A stretch of DNA of 26,087 bases. It comes from Subdoligranulum variabile (GTDB lineage: Bacteria; Bacillota; Clostridia; Oscillospirales; Ruminococcaceae). A program made the position numbers and the translations under genes. Below, in pieces: positions 13,846 through 21,774 of this stretch (its first letter is position 1; every line of letters starts with the position of its first letter). The stretch covers positions 1-26,087 of the forward strand of contig SFOX01000030.1 of NCBI GenBank assembly GCA_004552305.1. The letters run 5' to 3'. The notes under the pieces were generated by a model. It ran no database searches. It was not told the DNA's origin and saw only the letters and a list, made by a program, of their open reading frames with translations.

Positions 13846-15504
13846 ATGAACAGCGACAACGTCAAAAAAGGTCCCGAGCGCGCACCCAACCGCAGCCTGT
13901 TTTACGCCCTTGGCTACACCCCCGAGGAACTGGATCGCCCGCTGATCGGCGTGGTTTCGGCATACAGCGAGATCGTACCCGGTCATATGGGGCTGGATAA
14001 GCTTGCCGACGCCGTCAAGGACGGTGTGCGTATGGCGGGCGGCACCCCGATTCTGATTCCCGCCATCGGCGTGTGCGACGGCATTGCCATGGGTCACGTC
14101 GGTATGAAATACTCGCTGGCAAGCCGGGAGCTGATCTGCGACAGCGTAGAAACCATGTATATGGCGCACCAGCTGGACGGTCTGGTTCTGGTACCCAACT
14201 GCGACAAAATCGTACCCGGTATGGTTATGGCGGCGGTGCGTATGGATATCCCCGCCGTGGTGTGCAGCGGCGGTCCCATGCTGGCGGGTCGCTACGGCGG
14301 CGAGGAAGTCAGCCTTTCCAAAATGTTTGAGGCAGTGGGCGCCTACAAGGCAGGGCTGATCACCGAGGAACAGCTCGAGGACTGCACCTGCAACTGCTGC
14401 CCGGGCTGCGGCTCCTGCAGCGGTATGTATACCGCCAACAGTATGAACTGCCTGTGCGAGGCGATCGGCATTGCGCTGCCCGGCAACGGCACCATCCCCG
14501 CCGTGTACGCCAAGCGCCTGCAGCTGGGCAAGCACGCCGGTATGGCGGTTATGGATCTGGTTCGCCGCGGCGTGACCGCGCGCCAGATCATCAACGAGCG
14601 CTCCATCCGCAACGCCCTGACCTGCGATATGGCGCTGGGCTGCTCCACCAACACGGTGCTGCACCTGCTTGCCATTGCGCAGGAGGCAGGCTGCCCCATC
14701 GACCTTGCCCTATTTAACGAGATCAGCGCCAAGACGCCGAACCTTTGCCATCTTGCCCCCGCCGGTCCCACCCATATGCCCGACCTGTTTGAGGCGGGCG
14801 GCATCCCCGCCGTACAGGCAGAGCTTGCCAAGGCCGGGCTGCTGGATCTGGACGTGCCGACCGTGACCGGCAAGACGCTGGGCGAGAACATTGCCGGGGC
14901 GAAGAACCGCAACCCCAACGCCATCCGCCCCATCGAGAACCCCTACAGCGCCACCGGCGGCTTACAGATTTTGTGGGGCAACATTGCCCCCGACGGCTGC
15001 GTGGTCAAGCGCAGCGCCGTTGCGCCCGAAATGCAGTGCCACAGCGGTTCTGCCCGCGTCTTTGACAGCGAGGACACCGCCATTGCCGCCATCTATGCGG
15101 GCGAAATCCACCCCGGCGACGTGGTGGTCATCCGGTACGAGGGTCCCAAGGGCGGTCCCGGAATGCGCGAAATGCTGAACCCCACCAGCGCGCTGGCAGG
15201 TATGAAGCTGGACACCACCGTGGCGCTGATTACCGACGGGCGCTTCTCCGGCGCATCGCGCGGTGCCGCCATCGGACACGTCAGCCCCGAGGCAGCGTCC
15301 GGCGGACCGATTGGTCTTGTGCATGAGGGCGACACGATCGAGATCGACATCCCGAACGCCCGCATCCATCTGGCAGTCAGCGACGACGAGCTGGCAGCCC
15401 GCAAGGCAGCCTATGTCCAGCCCGAACCCAACATCAGGTCCGGCTGGCTGGCACGCTATGCCCGCCTTGTGACCAGCGCCAACTTGGGCGCGGTGTTGAA
15501 ATAA
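13846..15504 (+). CDS. ilvD: Dihydroxy-acid dehydratase
   Basis: A 552-residue Fe-S dehydratase making the 2-oxo acid precursors of Val and Ile. It begins MNSDNVKKGPERAPNRSLFY and contains the cluster and metal residues of the IlvD/Edd family in GVCDGIAMGH, LVPNCDKIVPGM and CCPGCGSCSGMYTANSMNC. The ALGCSTNTVLHLLAIA and GRFSGASRGAAIGHVSPEA motifs follow. The ATG at 13846 was preferred to a GTG at 13834 because the GGAG site at 13831-13834 overlaps the GTG. It follows ilvC by 18 nt and ends before a strong terminator, so ilvC and ilvD form one unit. Confidence 0.97.
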   Translation: MNSDNVKKGPERAPNRSLFYALGYTPEELDRPLIGVVSAYSEIVPGHMGLDKLADAVKDGVRMAGGTPILIPAIGVCDGIAMGHVGMKYSLASRELICDSVETMYMAHQLDGLVLVPNCDKIVPGMVMAAVRMDIPAVVCSGGPMLAGRYGGEEVSLSKMFEAVGAYKAGLITEEQLEDCTCNCCPGCGSCSGMYTANSMNCLCEAIGIALPGNGTIPAVYAKRLQLGKHAGMAVMDLVRRGVTARQIINERSIRNALTCDMALGCSTNTVLHLLAIAQEAGCPIDLALFNEISAKTPNLCHLAPAGPTHMPDLFEAGGIPAVQAELAKAGLLDLDVPTVTGKTLGENIAGAKNRNPNAIRPIENPYSATGGLQILWGNIAPDGCVVKRSAVAPEMQCHSGSARVFDSEDTAIAAIYAGEIHPGDVVVIRYEGPKGGPGMREMLNPTSALAGMKLDTTVALITDGRFSGASRGAAIGHVSPEAASGGPIGLVHEGDTIEIDIPNARIHLAVSDDELAARKAAYVQPEPNIRSGWLARYARLVTSANLGAVLK

Positions 15505-15530
15505 CGTTCTTGCATTGATTTTTGCTTTCC

Positions 15531-15575
15531 AAAAAGGCAGGCGCCGCAAATGCGGTGCCTGCCTTTTGGTTGTTT
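15531..15575 (+). terminator. Intrinsic terminator after ilvD
   Basis: A stem AAGGCAGGC-GCCGC / GCGGT-GCCTGCCTT around an AAAT loop, with an A run before and TTTTGGTTGTTT after it. It closes the ilv gene cluster and can also act on the opposite strand. Confidence 0.85.
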
Positions 15576-15599
15576 ATGCGGGCGGGGAAAAGCCATATA

Positions 15600-15935
15600 T
15601 GTGGTTTCCCTGTGATGTTCGCGTTGCCGTTAGGTCACGGGCGGGACGTGTCCCGCCCCTACCGCGCAATGGGTTTTTTATTGCCCCGTAGGGCGGGGTG
15701 ACCCCACCCCGCCGGGGAAATGGTCAATCACCGCAAAATGCCCGGAACGGTCAAGACCGTTCCCTACAAATTGCCGGAAAGCAAGCGGTTATCGTTAAAA
15801 CACCTACTCCCGGCAGGTTTGTAGGGGACGCATAGTTGCGTCCCGTGCGGTTTTCCCGGTAGGTCGATTTGCCGGGATGGCTGCAACGGGCGGCATATAT
15901 GCCGCCCCTACAGACCGACCCGTGATTTTTGCGCT
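15600..15935. repeat. Hairpin-repeat island 4
   Basis: Consecutive family stems between convergent ilvD and the YggS gene: GGGCGGGAC/GTCCCGCCC (15639-15658); GGCGGGGTG/CACCCCGCC (15692-15713); GGAACGGTC/GACCGTTCC (15744-15763); GGGACGCA/TGCGTCCC (15825-15844); and the palindrome GGGCGGCATATATGCCGCCC (15888-15907). Module order and linkers match island 5. The third stem is the counterpart of GGAGGGGTC/GACCCCTCC in island 2, with paired changes on both arms. No coding signal and no clear terminal inverted repeats. Confidence 0.85.
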
Positions 15936-15972
15936 GCCATTTGACCGCAGGCGGCAAATTTTCTTCGCTGCA

Positions 15973-16698
15973 TCACATCTTTTTGCTGTAATCCCGCGCA
16001 CCGTAAATGGCGGTGCCGATGCGCACAAGGGTCGCGCCCTCGGCGATGGCGGCGGTGAAATCCCCGCTCATCCCCATGGACAAGATGTCCATCTGCGCGC
16101 GGTCGTAGTGCTGCGCGTTGGCTTTGGCAAGCAGCTCCCGCATTTGGGCAAAGAAACGGCGGGCGGCGGTTTCGTCGGCATCGGCGGGCGGGATCGCCAT
16201 CAGCCCGCGCAGCCGGATATGCTCCTTGGCGGCGGCAGATTCCAGCAGCGGGAACAGCCCGTCGGCGTCCACGCCGCTTTTGCTGGCTTCCTCCCCGATG
16301 TTGATCTCCACCAAAATATCCTGCACCACGTCCAGTCTTGCCGCTGCTGCGTCAATTTTATCCAGCAGACGGGTGCTGTCCACGCTTTGAATCAGCGCGG
16401 CGCGCCCCACCACCTTGTTGACCTTGTTGGTCTGCAAATGCCCGATAAAATGCCCCGGCTTGCCGTTGTAGGCGGCAGCGTCGGTTTTTTCCACCAGCTC
16501 CTGCACATGGTTTTCGCCAAACAGGTCAATGGACAAATCCGCGCTGTAGCGCACTTCTTCCACTGTGCGGGTCTTGCAGGCGGCGCACAGCAGCACGTCC
16601 TTGGGGTCGCGCCCGGCTGCCCTTGCGGCATCTGCCATTTTGGCGCGGATCTCTGCCACGGCATCGCGCATCTGCCGTTTTTGCGCTTCGGAAATCAT
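15973..16698 (-). CDS. YggS/PLPBP family pyridoxal phosphate-binding protein
   Basis: A 241-residue PLP-binding protein of the family that holds and balances free pyridoxal phosphate and affects amino and keto acid pools; it has no known enzymatic reaction. The PLP lysine is K42 in LLCAACKTRTVEEV. Later motifs are ENHVQELVEK, FIGHLQTNKVNKVV and the family signature LSMGMSGDFTAAI followed by RIGTAIYGAR. The ATG overlaps the UPF0340 stop as ATGA, so it is coupled to that gene. In other Firmicutes yggS-like genes sit near cell division genes; here it does not. Loss of this protein is known to disturb Val/Ile metabolism in some bacteria, which makes its closeness to ilv genes notable but not proof of a link. 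Confidence 0.93.
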   Translation of the reverse strand: MISEAQKRQMRDAVAEIRAKMADAARAAGRDPKDVLLCAACKTRTVEEVRYSADLSIDLFGENHVQELVEKTDAAAYNGKPGHFIGHLQTNKVNKVVGRAALIQSVDSTRLLDKIDAAAARLDVVQDILVEINIGEEASKSGVDADGLFPLLESAAAKEHIRLRGLMAIPPADADETAARRFFAQMRELLAKANAQHYDRAQMDILSMGMSGDFTAAIAEGATLVRIGTAIYGARDYSKKM

Positions 16699-17252
16699 CG
16701 CACTTCCTCCTCACTGTAAACAGCCCGCGCCCCGCCGATAAACGGCGGGCGGGTACGGGCGCAAAGCAGGATCGCCTGCCCGATGTGGTCAAGGCTCAGC
16801 CGCACCGGCACAGCGACCCGCCGCAGGTGCATCCCGATAAGCGTACCGCCGATGTCCATCCCTGCCGCCGCCCGAATTTCTTCCACCAGCACCGGCTCGC
16901 GGAAGGTGCGCCAGCAGTGGGTCGCCCAGCTGCCGCCCGCATGGGGCTGCGGCACGGCTGCCACAATGGGCAGGTTGTACCGCCGGGCAGCCTCGCGCTC
17001 GATAACAATCGCGCGGTTCAGATGCTCGCAGCACTGCGCCGCCAGATAAATACCCTGCTGCTGCAGCGGCGGCAGCACGCCCGCCAGCACGGCAGCGGCG
17101 GCGTCCATACTGGAATGATGCCCGATCTGCCCGCCGACGATCTCGCTGCTGGAGCAGCCGACCACAAAGACGTCCCCTGCTTCCAGATGCGCGGCAGCCA
17201 GCAGCTCCTCGGTGGCGGTGCGCGCCTGTGCAGTAATTTGCGAAAGTTCCAT
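16695..17252 (-). CDS. UPF0340 / TIGR01440 family protein (YwlG-like)
   Basis: A 185-residue protein of the UPF0340 (DUF436) family, function unknown, cytoplasmic. Recognisable stretches are GDVFVVGCSSSEIVGGQIGH, LAAQCCEHLNRAIVIEREAA and a GGSWATHCWRTFREPVLVEE, MDIGGTLIGMHL series; conserved Cys and His residues suggest a metal or small-molecule site, but this is inference. The start at 17252 was chosen because an AAGGGGG site lies about 9 nt upstream; the longer frame to 17309 would run into the GH28 gene. It follows GH28 by 13 nt and overlaps the YggS gene by 4 nt. Confidence 0.9.
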   Translation of the reverse strand: MELSQITAQARTATEELLAAAHLEAGDVFVVGCSSSEIVGGQIGHHSSMDAAAAVLAGVLPPLQQQGIYLAAQCCEHLNRAIVIEREAARRYNLPIVAAVPQPHAGGSWATHCWRTFREPVLVEEIRAAAGMDIGGTLIGMHLRRVAVPVRLSLDHIGQAILLCARTRPPFIGGARAVYSEEEVR

Positions 17253-17265
17253 AGGTTTTTCCCCC

Positions 17266-18765
17266 TTACTTAGCGGCGGGCTTGCAGCAAAGGTTCGTAA
17301 AGGACACATCGCTGCAAAGCTTCAGCGGCAGCGCAGGCTCCTGCGCCGTAATGGTAATATCGCGGAACAGCACGTCCTTGATCTCGTGTCCGGGCTGGGC
17401 AAAGCCCGCCAGCTCAATGGGCGCAACGTCCTGCCAATTATGGTCGGGACCCAGCGCGCGCCCGGTCAGAGTCAGGCGCTCAAAGGTCAGGTGCGTCAGC
17501 ACCGGGGCGTCGGGCGCGGGTGTGCCGTCATCGTTGTAGGGTACCGAGTGTACCATCACCCGCGGGCTGATGCAGTCGCGCACGGTCACGCCGCGCACAT
17601 AGCCGCCGCGCTTGGGGGTGGTTTTGATCTCAATGCCCGAGAGGGCGTTCTCTAAATCGCAGTCCCAAATTTGTACGTCCTCCACGCCGCCGCTCATCTC
17701 GCTGCCGATGCAGATGCCGTGACCGAACGCGCTGCGGCAGTCAAACACCTTAATGCCGCGGCAGGGGCGCCCGATTTGGTTGCCCTCAGGATTTTTGCCG
17801 CTCTTGATTGCCACCGCGTCATCGCCGGTGAAAAACTGCCCCGCAAACAGCGTGCAGTCCTCGCTGGAATCCGGGTCCCAGCCGTCGCCGTTCCAGACCC
17901 CCTCGGAAATAAAGGTGCAGTGGTCGGTCACAATGTTCTTGCAATAGATCATGTGCAGGTTCCACGATGCGCCGTTTTTCAGCGTAATACCGTGGATCCA
18001 GACGTTTTCGCAGTTGCTTAAATTGATTAAGCGCGGACGCACGCGCCCGCCCAGTGTGTCGTCGTTTTCACAGGCGGCGGATTTTTCGGCGTAGTCGGGC
18101 ATGGTCGCCTGCAGGCGCTCGCGCTCGTGGCGGATGATGTTCATCGCCAGCTCCTGCCCGCCGCTGACGATGCTGCCCTCGCCCCGGATGGTGATGTTGC
18201 GGCAGTTGGCACCTTGGGTGTGGTCCAGCGTACCCGCGTTGAGCAGGCTGGAATAGCACTGCATTTCCACCCCCTCAAACCGGCTGGGGATGCGCGGCTC
18301 GTAGTTGCGGGGGTTGGCATTGCCGATGATGTTGGCGCCCTTGGCCAGGTAGATTTCCATATCGCTGTGCAGGCGCAGCGCCCCGGTCAGGAAATCGCCC
18401 GCCGGGAAATACAAAATATCCTCCGGTCCGCAGGCGTCAATGGCGCGCTGCAGGGCGGCGGTGTTCATCACATTGCCGTCCCCTTTTGCCCAGTAGGGCG
18501 CGGTGGTCACGTCAATGCGGTGCTTTTCCCTGCCGGTATGCACAACGCCCCCGCCGACCCAATGTCCGCCCATCTGCACCTGCACGGTGTAGTCGGTATC
18601 GGGTACAAGGTTCTGGATGGTGCAGTGCGTTTTTTTCGTATCTGCGAGTTCTTTGTCGTTGATAAAAACGGTATATACAGCGTCGGCGGCAGCCAGCGAG
18701 GGCTTGTCCCAATACAGGACTGCCATATCCGACGCACAGCGTGCGTAAAGATAAGCTTCGGGCAT
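17266..18765 (-). CDS. GH28 family glycoside hydrolase (polygalacturonase-like) with N-terminal Fn3-like domain
   Basis: A 499-residue protein. Residues 5-85 look like a fibronectin type III-like domain; a right-handed beta-helix of the GH28 type follows (KGDGNVMNTAALQRAIDACG start). Catalytic motifs: NGD at 292-294 (usual NTD), GDD at 314-316, GHG at 348-350, and EIK at 379-381 in place of the usual RIK; GIEIKTT-like forms occur in some bacterial members. No signal peptide is visible, so it should act inside the cell on imported pectin oligomers, probably as an exo-enzyme. Strong AAAGGAGG site. First gene of a three-gene unit with UPF0340 and YggS, which is an unexpected pairing. Confidence 0.92.
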   Translation of the reverse strand: MPEAYLYARCASDMAVLYWDKPSLAAADAVYTVFINDKELADTKKTHCTIQNLVPDTDYTVQVQMGGHWVGGGVVHTGREKHRIDVTTAPYWAKGDGNVMNTAALQRAIDACGPEDILYFPAGDFLTGALRLHSDMEIYLAKGANIIGNANPRNYEPRIPSRFEGVEMQCYSSLLNAGTLDHTQGANCRNITIRGEGSIVSGGQELAMNIIRHERERLQATMPDYAEKSAACENDDTLGGRVRPRLINLSNCENVWIHGITLKNGASWNLHMIYCKNIVTDHCTFISEGVWNGDGWDPDSSEDCTLFAGQFFTGDDAVAIKSGKNPEGNQIGRPCRGIKVFDCRSAFGHGICIGSEMSGGVEDVQIWDCDLENALSGIEIKTTPKRGGYVRGVTVRDCISPRVMVHSVPYNDDGTPAPDAPVLTHLTFERLTLTGRALGPDHNWQDVAPIELAGFAQPGHEIKDVLFRDITITAQEPALPLKLCSDVSFTNLCCKPAAK

Positions 18766-18798
18766 AAGGTTTTGGTACCTCCTTTTTTGATCCTTTCT

Positions 18799-18804
18799 AT
18801 TTTA
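18799..18804 (-). promoter_or_regulatory. Extended -10 promoter of the GH28 gene
   Basis: On the minus strand TGCTAAAAT (TG one base before the TAAAAT -10 box at 18804-18799) lies about 35 nt upstream of the start codon. No good -35 box was found at 16-18 nt. Confidence 0.5.
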
Positions 18805-18855
18805 GCACATTCCCACCGCCGGGAAAAGTCCCCCACAGCAAATGCCGAAAAATAA

Positions 18856-18884
18856 TTGCGCCGCCCCCGCCGTTATGGTACACT
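18856..18884 (+). promoter_or_regulatory. Candidate promoter of the helicase gene
   Basis: TTGCGC (18856-18861), a 17-nt spacer and TACACT (18879-18884), giving a leader of about 130 nt before the GTG start at 19023. Match is moderate. Confidence 0.5.
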
Positions 18885-19022
18885 AAAGGCAATACCGCAT
18901 AATTCTAAGTGCCGATACGGCGAGCGAGGTGCGGCAGCTGCTAAGCCAAAAGCGCAGGCAATACTTTGTGTATTGGCGAGCATTGTGCGGTGTTGCCTAA
19001 AGGGAAAGAAAGGCGGGATAGC

Positions 19023-21131
19023 GTGGACAAGGCAGCGTTCCAAAACCAATATATGCAGCTGCTCAATGCGCAGCAGCGCGCGGCGGTCACAGCCGACCGG
19101 GGCGCTGTGCTGCTGTTGGCGGTGCCGGGCAGCGGCAAGACCACCGTGCTGGTCACCCGGCTGGGCTACCTGTTTTTGTGCGCGGGCGCTGCGCCGGAGC
19201 AGACCCTGACGATGACCTACACGGTGTCCGCCGCCAACGAGATGCGCAGCCGCTTTGCCGCCCGGTTTGGTGCCGAGCTGGCGGCACGCACGCAGTTCCG
19301 CACGCTGAATGGGATTTCGGCGGTGATTTTGCAGCATTACAGCCACCGTTACCGCCGCACCCAGCCGGAATTGATCACCAACGAGGGGGAGATCACCCAG
19401 CTGCTGACCGCGCTGTGGCAGCAGGTCAACCACGAATACCCCGCCGAAAGCTCGGTCAAGGAGCTGCGCACCGCCATTACCTATATCAAAAATATGTCGC
19501 TGACCGATGACGAGCTGGAGGAGTTACAGTCCGACATTGACAACCTGCCTGAGTTGTATCACCGCTACCAAGCCGCCCTGCGCGCGCAGCACCGGATGGA
19601 TTACGATGACCAAATGGTCTTTGCTTTGCAGATCTTGCGGGCAGCGCCCGGCATTTTGGCGGATTTTCAGGCGCAGTACCGTCATTTTTGCGTAGACGAG
19701 GCGCAGGACACCTCCAAGCTGCAGCACGAGCTTCTGCACCTGCTGGCAGGAAACTGCGAAAGCCTGTTTATGGTCGGGGACGAGGATCAGAGCATTTACG
19801 GCTTTCGCGCCGCCTACCCGCAGGCGCTGCTGGAATTTGACAAGCAGTACCCCGGTGCGCAGGTGCTGCTGCTGGAGCATAACTACCGCTCCGCCGATGC
19901 CATTCTGGACGCCGCCAACCATTTTGTGGCGCGCAGCCGCTACCGCCGCCCCAAAACGATACGCCCCACGCGCGGTGCCGGTGCACCGGTGCAGATCGTG
20001 CGCGTTGCCCGGCGCGAGGACCAGACCCGCCACCTGTTTGACATTGCCAAAACCTGCCGCAGCGAAACGGCGGTGCTGTTCCGCAACCACGAAAGCGCCC
20101 TGCCGCTGATCGACCTGTGCGAGCGCGCGGGCATCCTCTACTGCTACCGCGGCGGCGAGGGGACGTTTTTCGGCAGCAAGATCGTGCGGGACATCACCGA
20201 TATGATCACCTTAGCCTATGATGCCCGCGACACCGAGGTTTTTATGCGGGTGTACTACAAGTTCGGCGTGCCGATTTCCCGCGTGCAGGCGCAGTACGCC
20301 TGTGAGGAAAGCCGCCGCGCGGGCAGCACGGTGTGGCAGGCGCTGTGCGCGGCGGACGGCATACGCCATCGGCTGCGCCTGCAGGCGGAGGATATCGCCC
20401 ACGGGCTTGCCCGCCTGCCCCGGATGAACGCCGGCGATGCCGTGCGCTTTTTGACCGAGGAGCTGGGCTACCGCAAATATCTGGAGCAGAAGTCCATGGA
20501 CACCGGCAAGCTGGAAATTCTGGCGCAGCTGGGCGAAAGCCTGCCCGTACCCAGCCTGCTGCCGGGACGCCTGCAAAGCCTACAAATGATGCTGAAGCAG
20601 CACGCAAACAACGGTGCGCCGTTGATTTTGTCCACCATCCATTCCAGCAAGGGGCTGGAATACGACCGGGTGTTTTTGCTGGATGCCATCGACGGCGTGC
20701 TGCCTGCCCGCCCCGAAATCGCCTGCCAGACCCCCGATGAAATTCGCCAGTACGAGGAGGATCGCCGCCTGTTTTATGTGGGGATGACTCGCGCGCGTGA
20801 CGAGCTGACGCTGTTTTTCTGCGCGGGCGAGGGGTGCAGCTTTGTGCAGGAGGTCATTTACAACCTGCCGGAAAACCGCGCCCGGCGCGAGGCAGAGCAG
20901 CAGACACAAGCCCGCGCCGCCAAGGTGAGCGCACCCCAGACGCGCCCCGCGGTGCCGCTGTCCGACGTAACAGAACCCGGCACGGTGGTGGAGCATCTGG
21001 TGTTTGGGCGCGGCATGGTTGTTGCGTATGACGGCAAGTACCTGACCCTGCAATTTGCCGACGGACGCAAGCGCAAGTTGGACGCCGCGTTGGTAACGCA
21101 AAAGGGCATGGTGCGCAGAGTTAAGAGTTGA
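19023..21131 (+). CDS. UvrD/Rep/PcrA-type superfamily 1 ATP-dependent DNA helicase
   Basis: A 702-residue 3'-5' helicase. Motifs in order: Q-motif LNAQQRAAV; Walker A AVPGSGKTTVL; motif II VDEAQDTS; motif III GDEDQSIYGFRAA; motif IV LLLEHNYRSADAIL; motif V TIHSSKGLEYDRVFL; motif VI RRLFYVGMTRARDELTLFF. A C-terminal PcrA-like tail (GTVVEHLVFGRGMVVAYDGK) ends the protein. Likely roles are repair or replication-conflict resolution. GTG at 19023 was chosen because of an AAGGCGGG site; an upstream TTG at 18966 is in frame but has no such site. It is somewhat shorter than PcrA (about 730). The last residues RVKS and the TGA stop come from the CAGAGTTAAGAGTTGAGA repeat seen at the ends of island 2. 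Confidence 0.95.
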   Translation: MDKAAFQNQYMQLLNAQQRAAVTADRGAVLLLAVPGSGKTTVLVTRLGYLFLCAGAAPEQTLTMTYTVSAANEMRSRFAARFGAELAARTQFRTLNGISAVILQHYSHRYRRTQPELITNEGEITQLLTALWQQVNHEYPAESSVKELRTAITYIKNMSLTDDELEELQSDIDNLPELYHRYQAALRAQHRMDYDDQMVFALQILRAAPGILADFQAQYRHFCVDEAQDTSKLQHELLHLLAGNCESLFMVGDEDQSIYGFRAAYPQALLEFDKQYPGAQVLLLEHNYRSADAILDAANHFVARSRYRRPKTIRPTRGAGAPVQIVRVARREDQTRHLFDIAKTCRSETAVLFRNHESALPLIDLCERAGILYCYRGGEGTFFGSKIVRDITDMITLAYDARDTEVFMRVYYKFGVPISRVQAQYACEESRRAGSTVWQALCAADGIRHRLRLQAEDIAHGLARLPRMNAGDAVRFLTEELGYRKYLEQKSMDTGKLEILAQLGESLPVPSLLPGRLQSLQMMLKQHANNGAPLILSTIHSSKGLEYDRVFLLDAIDGVLPARPEIACQTPDEIRQYEEDRRLFYVGMTRARDELTLFFCAGEGCSFVQEVIYNLPENRARREAEQQTQARAAKVSAPQTRPAVPLSDVTEPGTVVEHLVFGRGMVVAYDGKYLTLQFADGRKRKLDAALVTQKGMVRRVKS

Positions 21132-21570
21132 GATTGGGCTGTCGATAAACTCTTGTAGGGGCGAGCATTGTTCGCCCGTGCGGTTTTCCCGATAGTTCGC
21201 ACTATCCGGATGGCTGCAACGGGCGGCATATATGCCGCCCCTACAAACCAACCCATAAGATTCGCATCGCCGCAAAACCGCGGGCGGGGCATACCCCGCC
21301 CCTACCGCGCGATGTATTTTCATTGCCCCGTAGGGCGGGGTGACCACACCCCGCCGGGGTGTTTTGCGGTTGCCGCAAAATTTTGCGATGATAGGAAATT
21401 TCCGGCAGGTTTGTAGGGGACGCATATATGCGTCCCGTACGATTTACCCGATATATCGCATTTGCGGTGTGATTGCAACGGGCGGCATATATGCCGCCCC
21501 TACAAATGACCCGCAAGGTTGTTATTGCCGTTAGGTTGCGGGCGGGGCATACCCCGCCCCTACCGCGCAA
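21116..21570. repeat. Hairpin-repeat island 5 (largest)
   Basis: It begins inside the helicase gene with CAGAGTTAAGAGTTGAGA, the same end sequence as island 2. Family stems follow: GGGCGA/TCGCCC (21159-21177); palindrome GGGCGGCATATATGCCGCCC (21221-21240); GGGCGGGG/CCCCGCCC (21282-21301); GGCGGGGTG/CACCCCGCC (21334-21355); a TTTTGCGG/CCGCAAAA stem (21362-21380); GGGACGCATATATGCGTCCC (21417-21436); a second GGGCGGCATATATGCCGCCC (21480-21499); and a second GGGCGGGG/CCCCGCCC (21540-21559). The repetition looks like duplicated modules. No matching right-hand terminal repeat was found and no coding signal. Confidence 0.85.
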
Positions 21571-21684
21571 AAGCCTTCCCCCTTGGGGGGAAGGTGGCGC
21601 GGAACGCGCCGGATGAGGGGGAAATGTCCGGCAGACGCCCCCTCATCAGTCACCTGCGGTGACAGCTTCCCCCAAAGGGGGAAG
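21571..21684. repeat. Separate palindromic element (TTCCCCC/GGGGGAA family)
   Basis: A 114-nt imperfect palindrome of another type. Hairpins: CCTTCCCCCTTGGGGGGAAGG (21574-21594, in two parts CCTTCCCCC and GGGGGAAGG), GGCGC/GCGCC (21596-21610), a long-range stem GATGAGGGGG / CCCCCTCATC (21612-21621 with 21638-21647), TCACC/GGTGA (21650-21662) and CTTCCCCC/GGGGGAAG (21666-21684). Similar CCCTCATC and TTCCCCC modules are, from memory, common in gut Clostridia genomes. It lies directly against island 5. Confidence 0.75.
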
Positions 21685-21689
21685 AACAG

Positions 21690-21730
21690 CAGCGCCGTAC
21701 CCTTGCGGGTACGGCGCTGTTTCCTTATTC
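21690..21730. terminator. Candidate terminator between helicase and proteasome-like gene
   Basis: A 13-bp stem CAGCGCCGTACCC / GGGTACGGCGCTG around TTGC. On the plus strand it is followed by TTTCCTTATTC, a weak T-rich tail, and could end helicase transcription; on the minus strand it lies 45 nt past the proteasome-like gene without a good T run. Confidence 0.6.
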
Positions 21731-21774
21731 AAATCAGCAGCTTACGCCATCAGCTCCTTGACGGTAGCTGCCAG

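Noticed and set aside
12730..14664. 644-codon minus-strand open frame opposite ilvC and ilvD
   Set aside because: Both plus-strand genes are unmistakable; the reverse frame is a shadow and crosses island 3.
18966..19022. TTG start giving a longer helicase
   Set aside because: No ribosome binding site; the Q-motif follows the GTG at 19023 at the normal distance.
3835..21570. CRISPR array in the repeated intergenic blocks
   Set aside because: The repeats are palindromic modules of differing sequence with irregular spacing and shared linkers, and no cas genes are seen.
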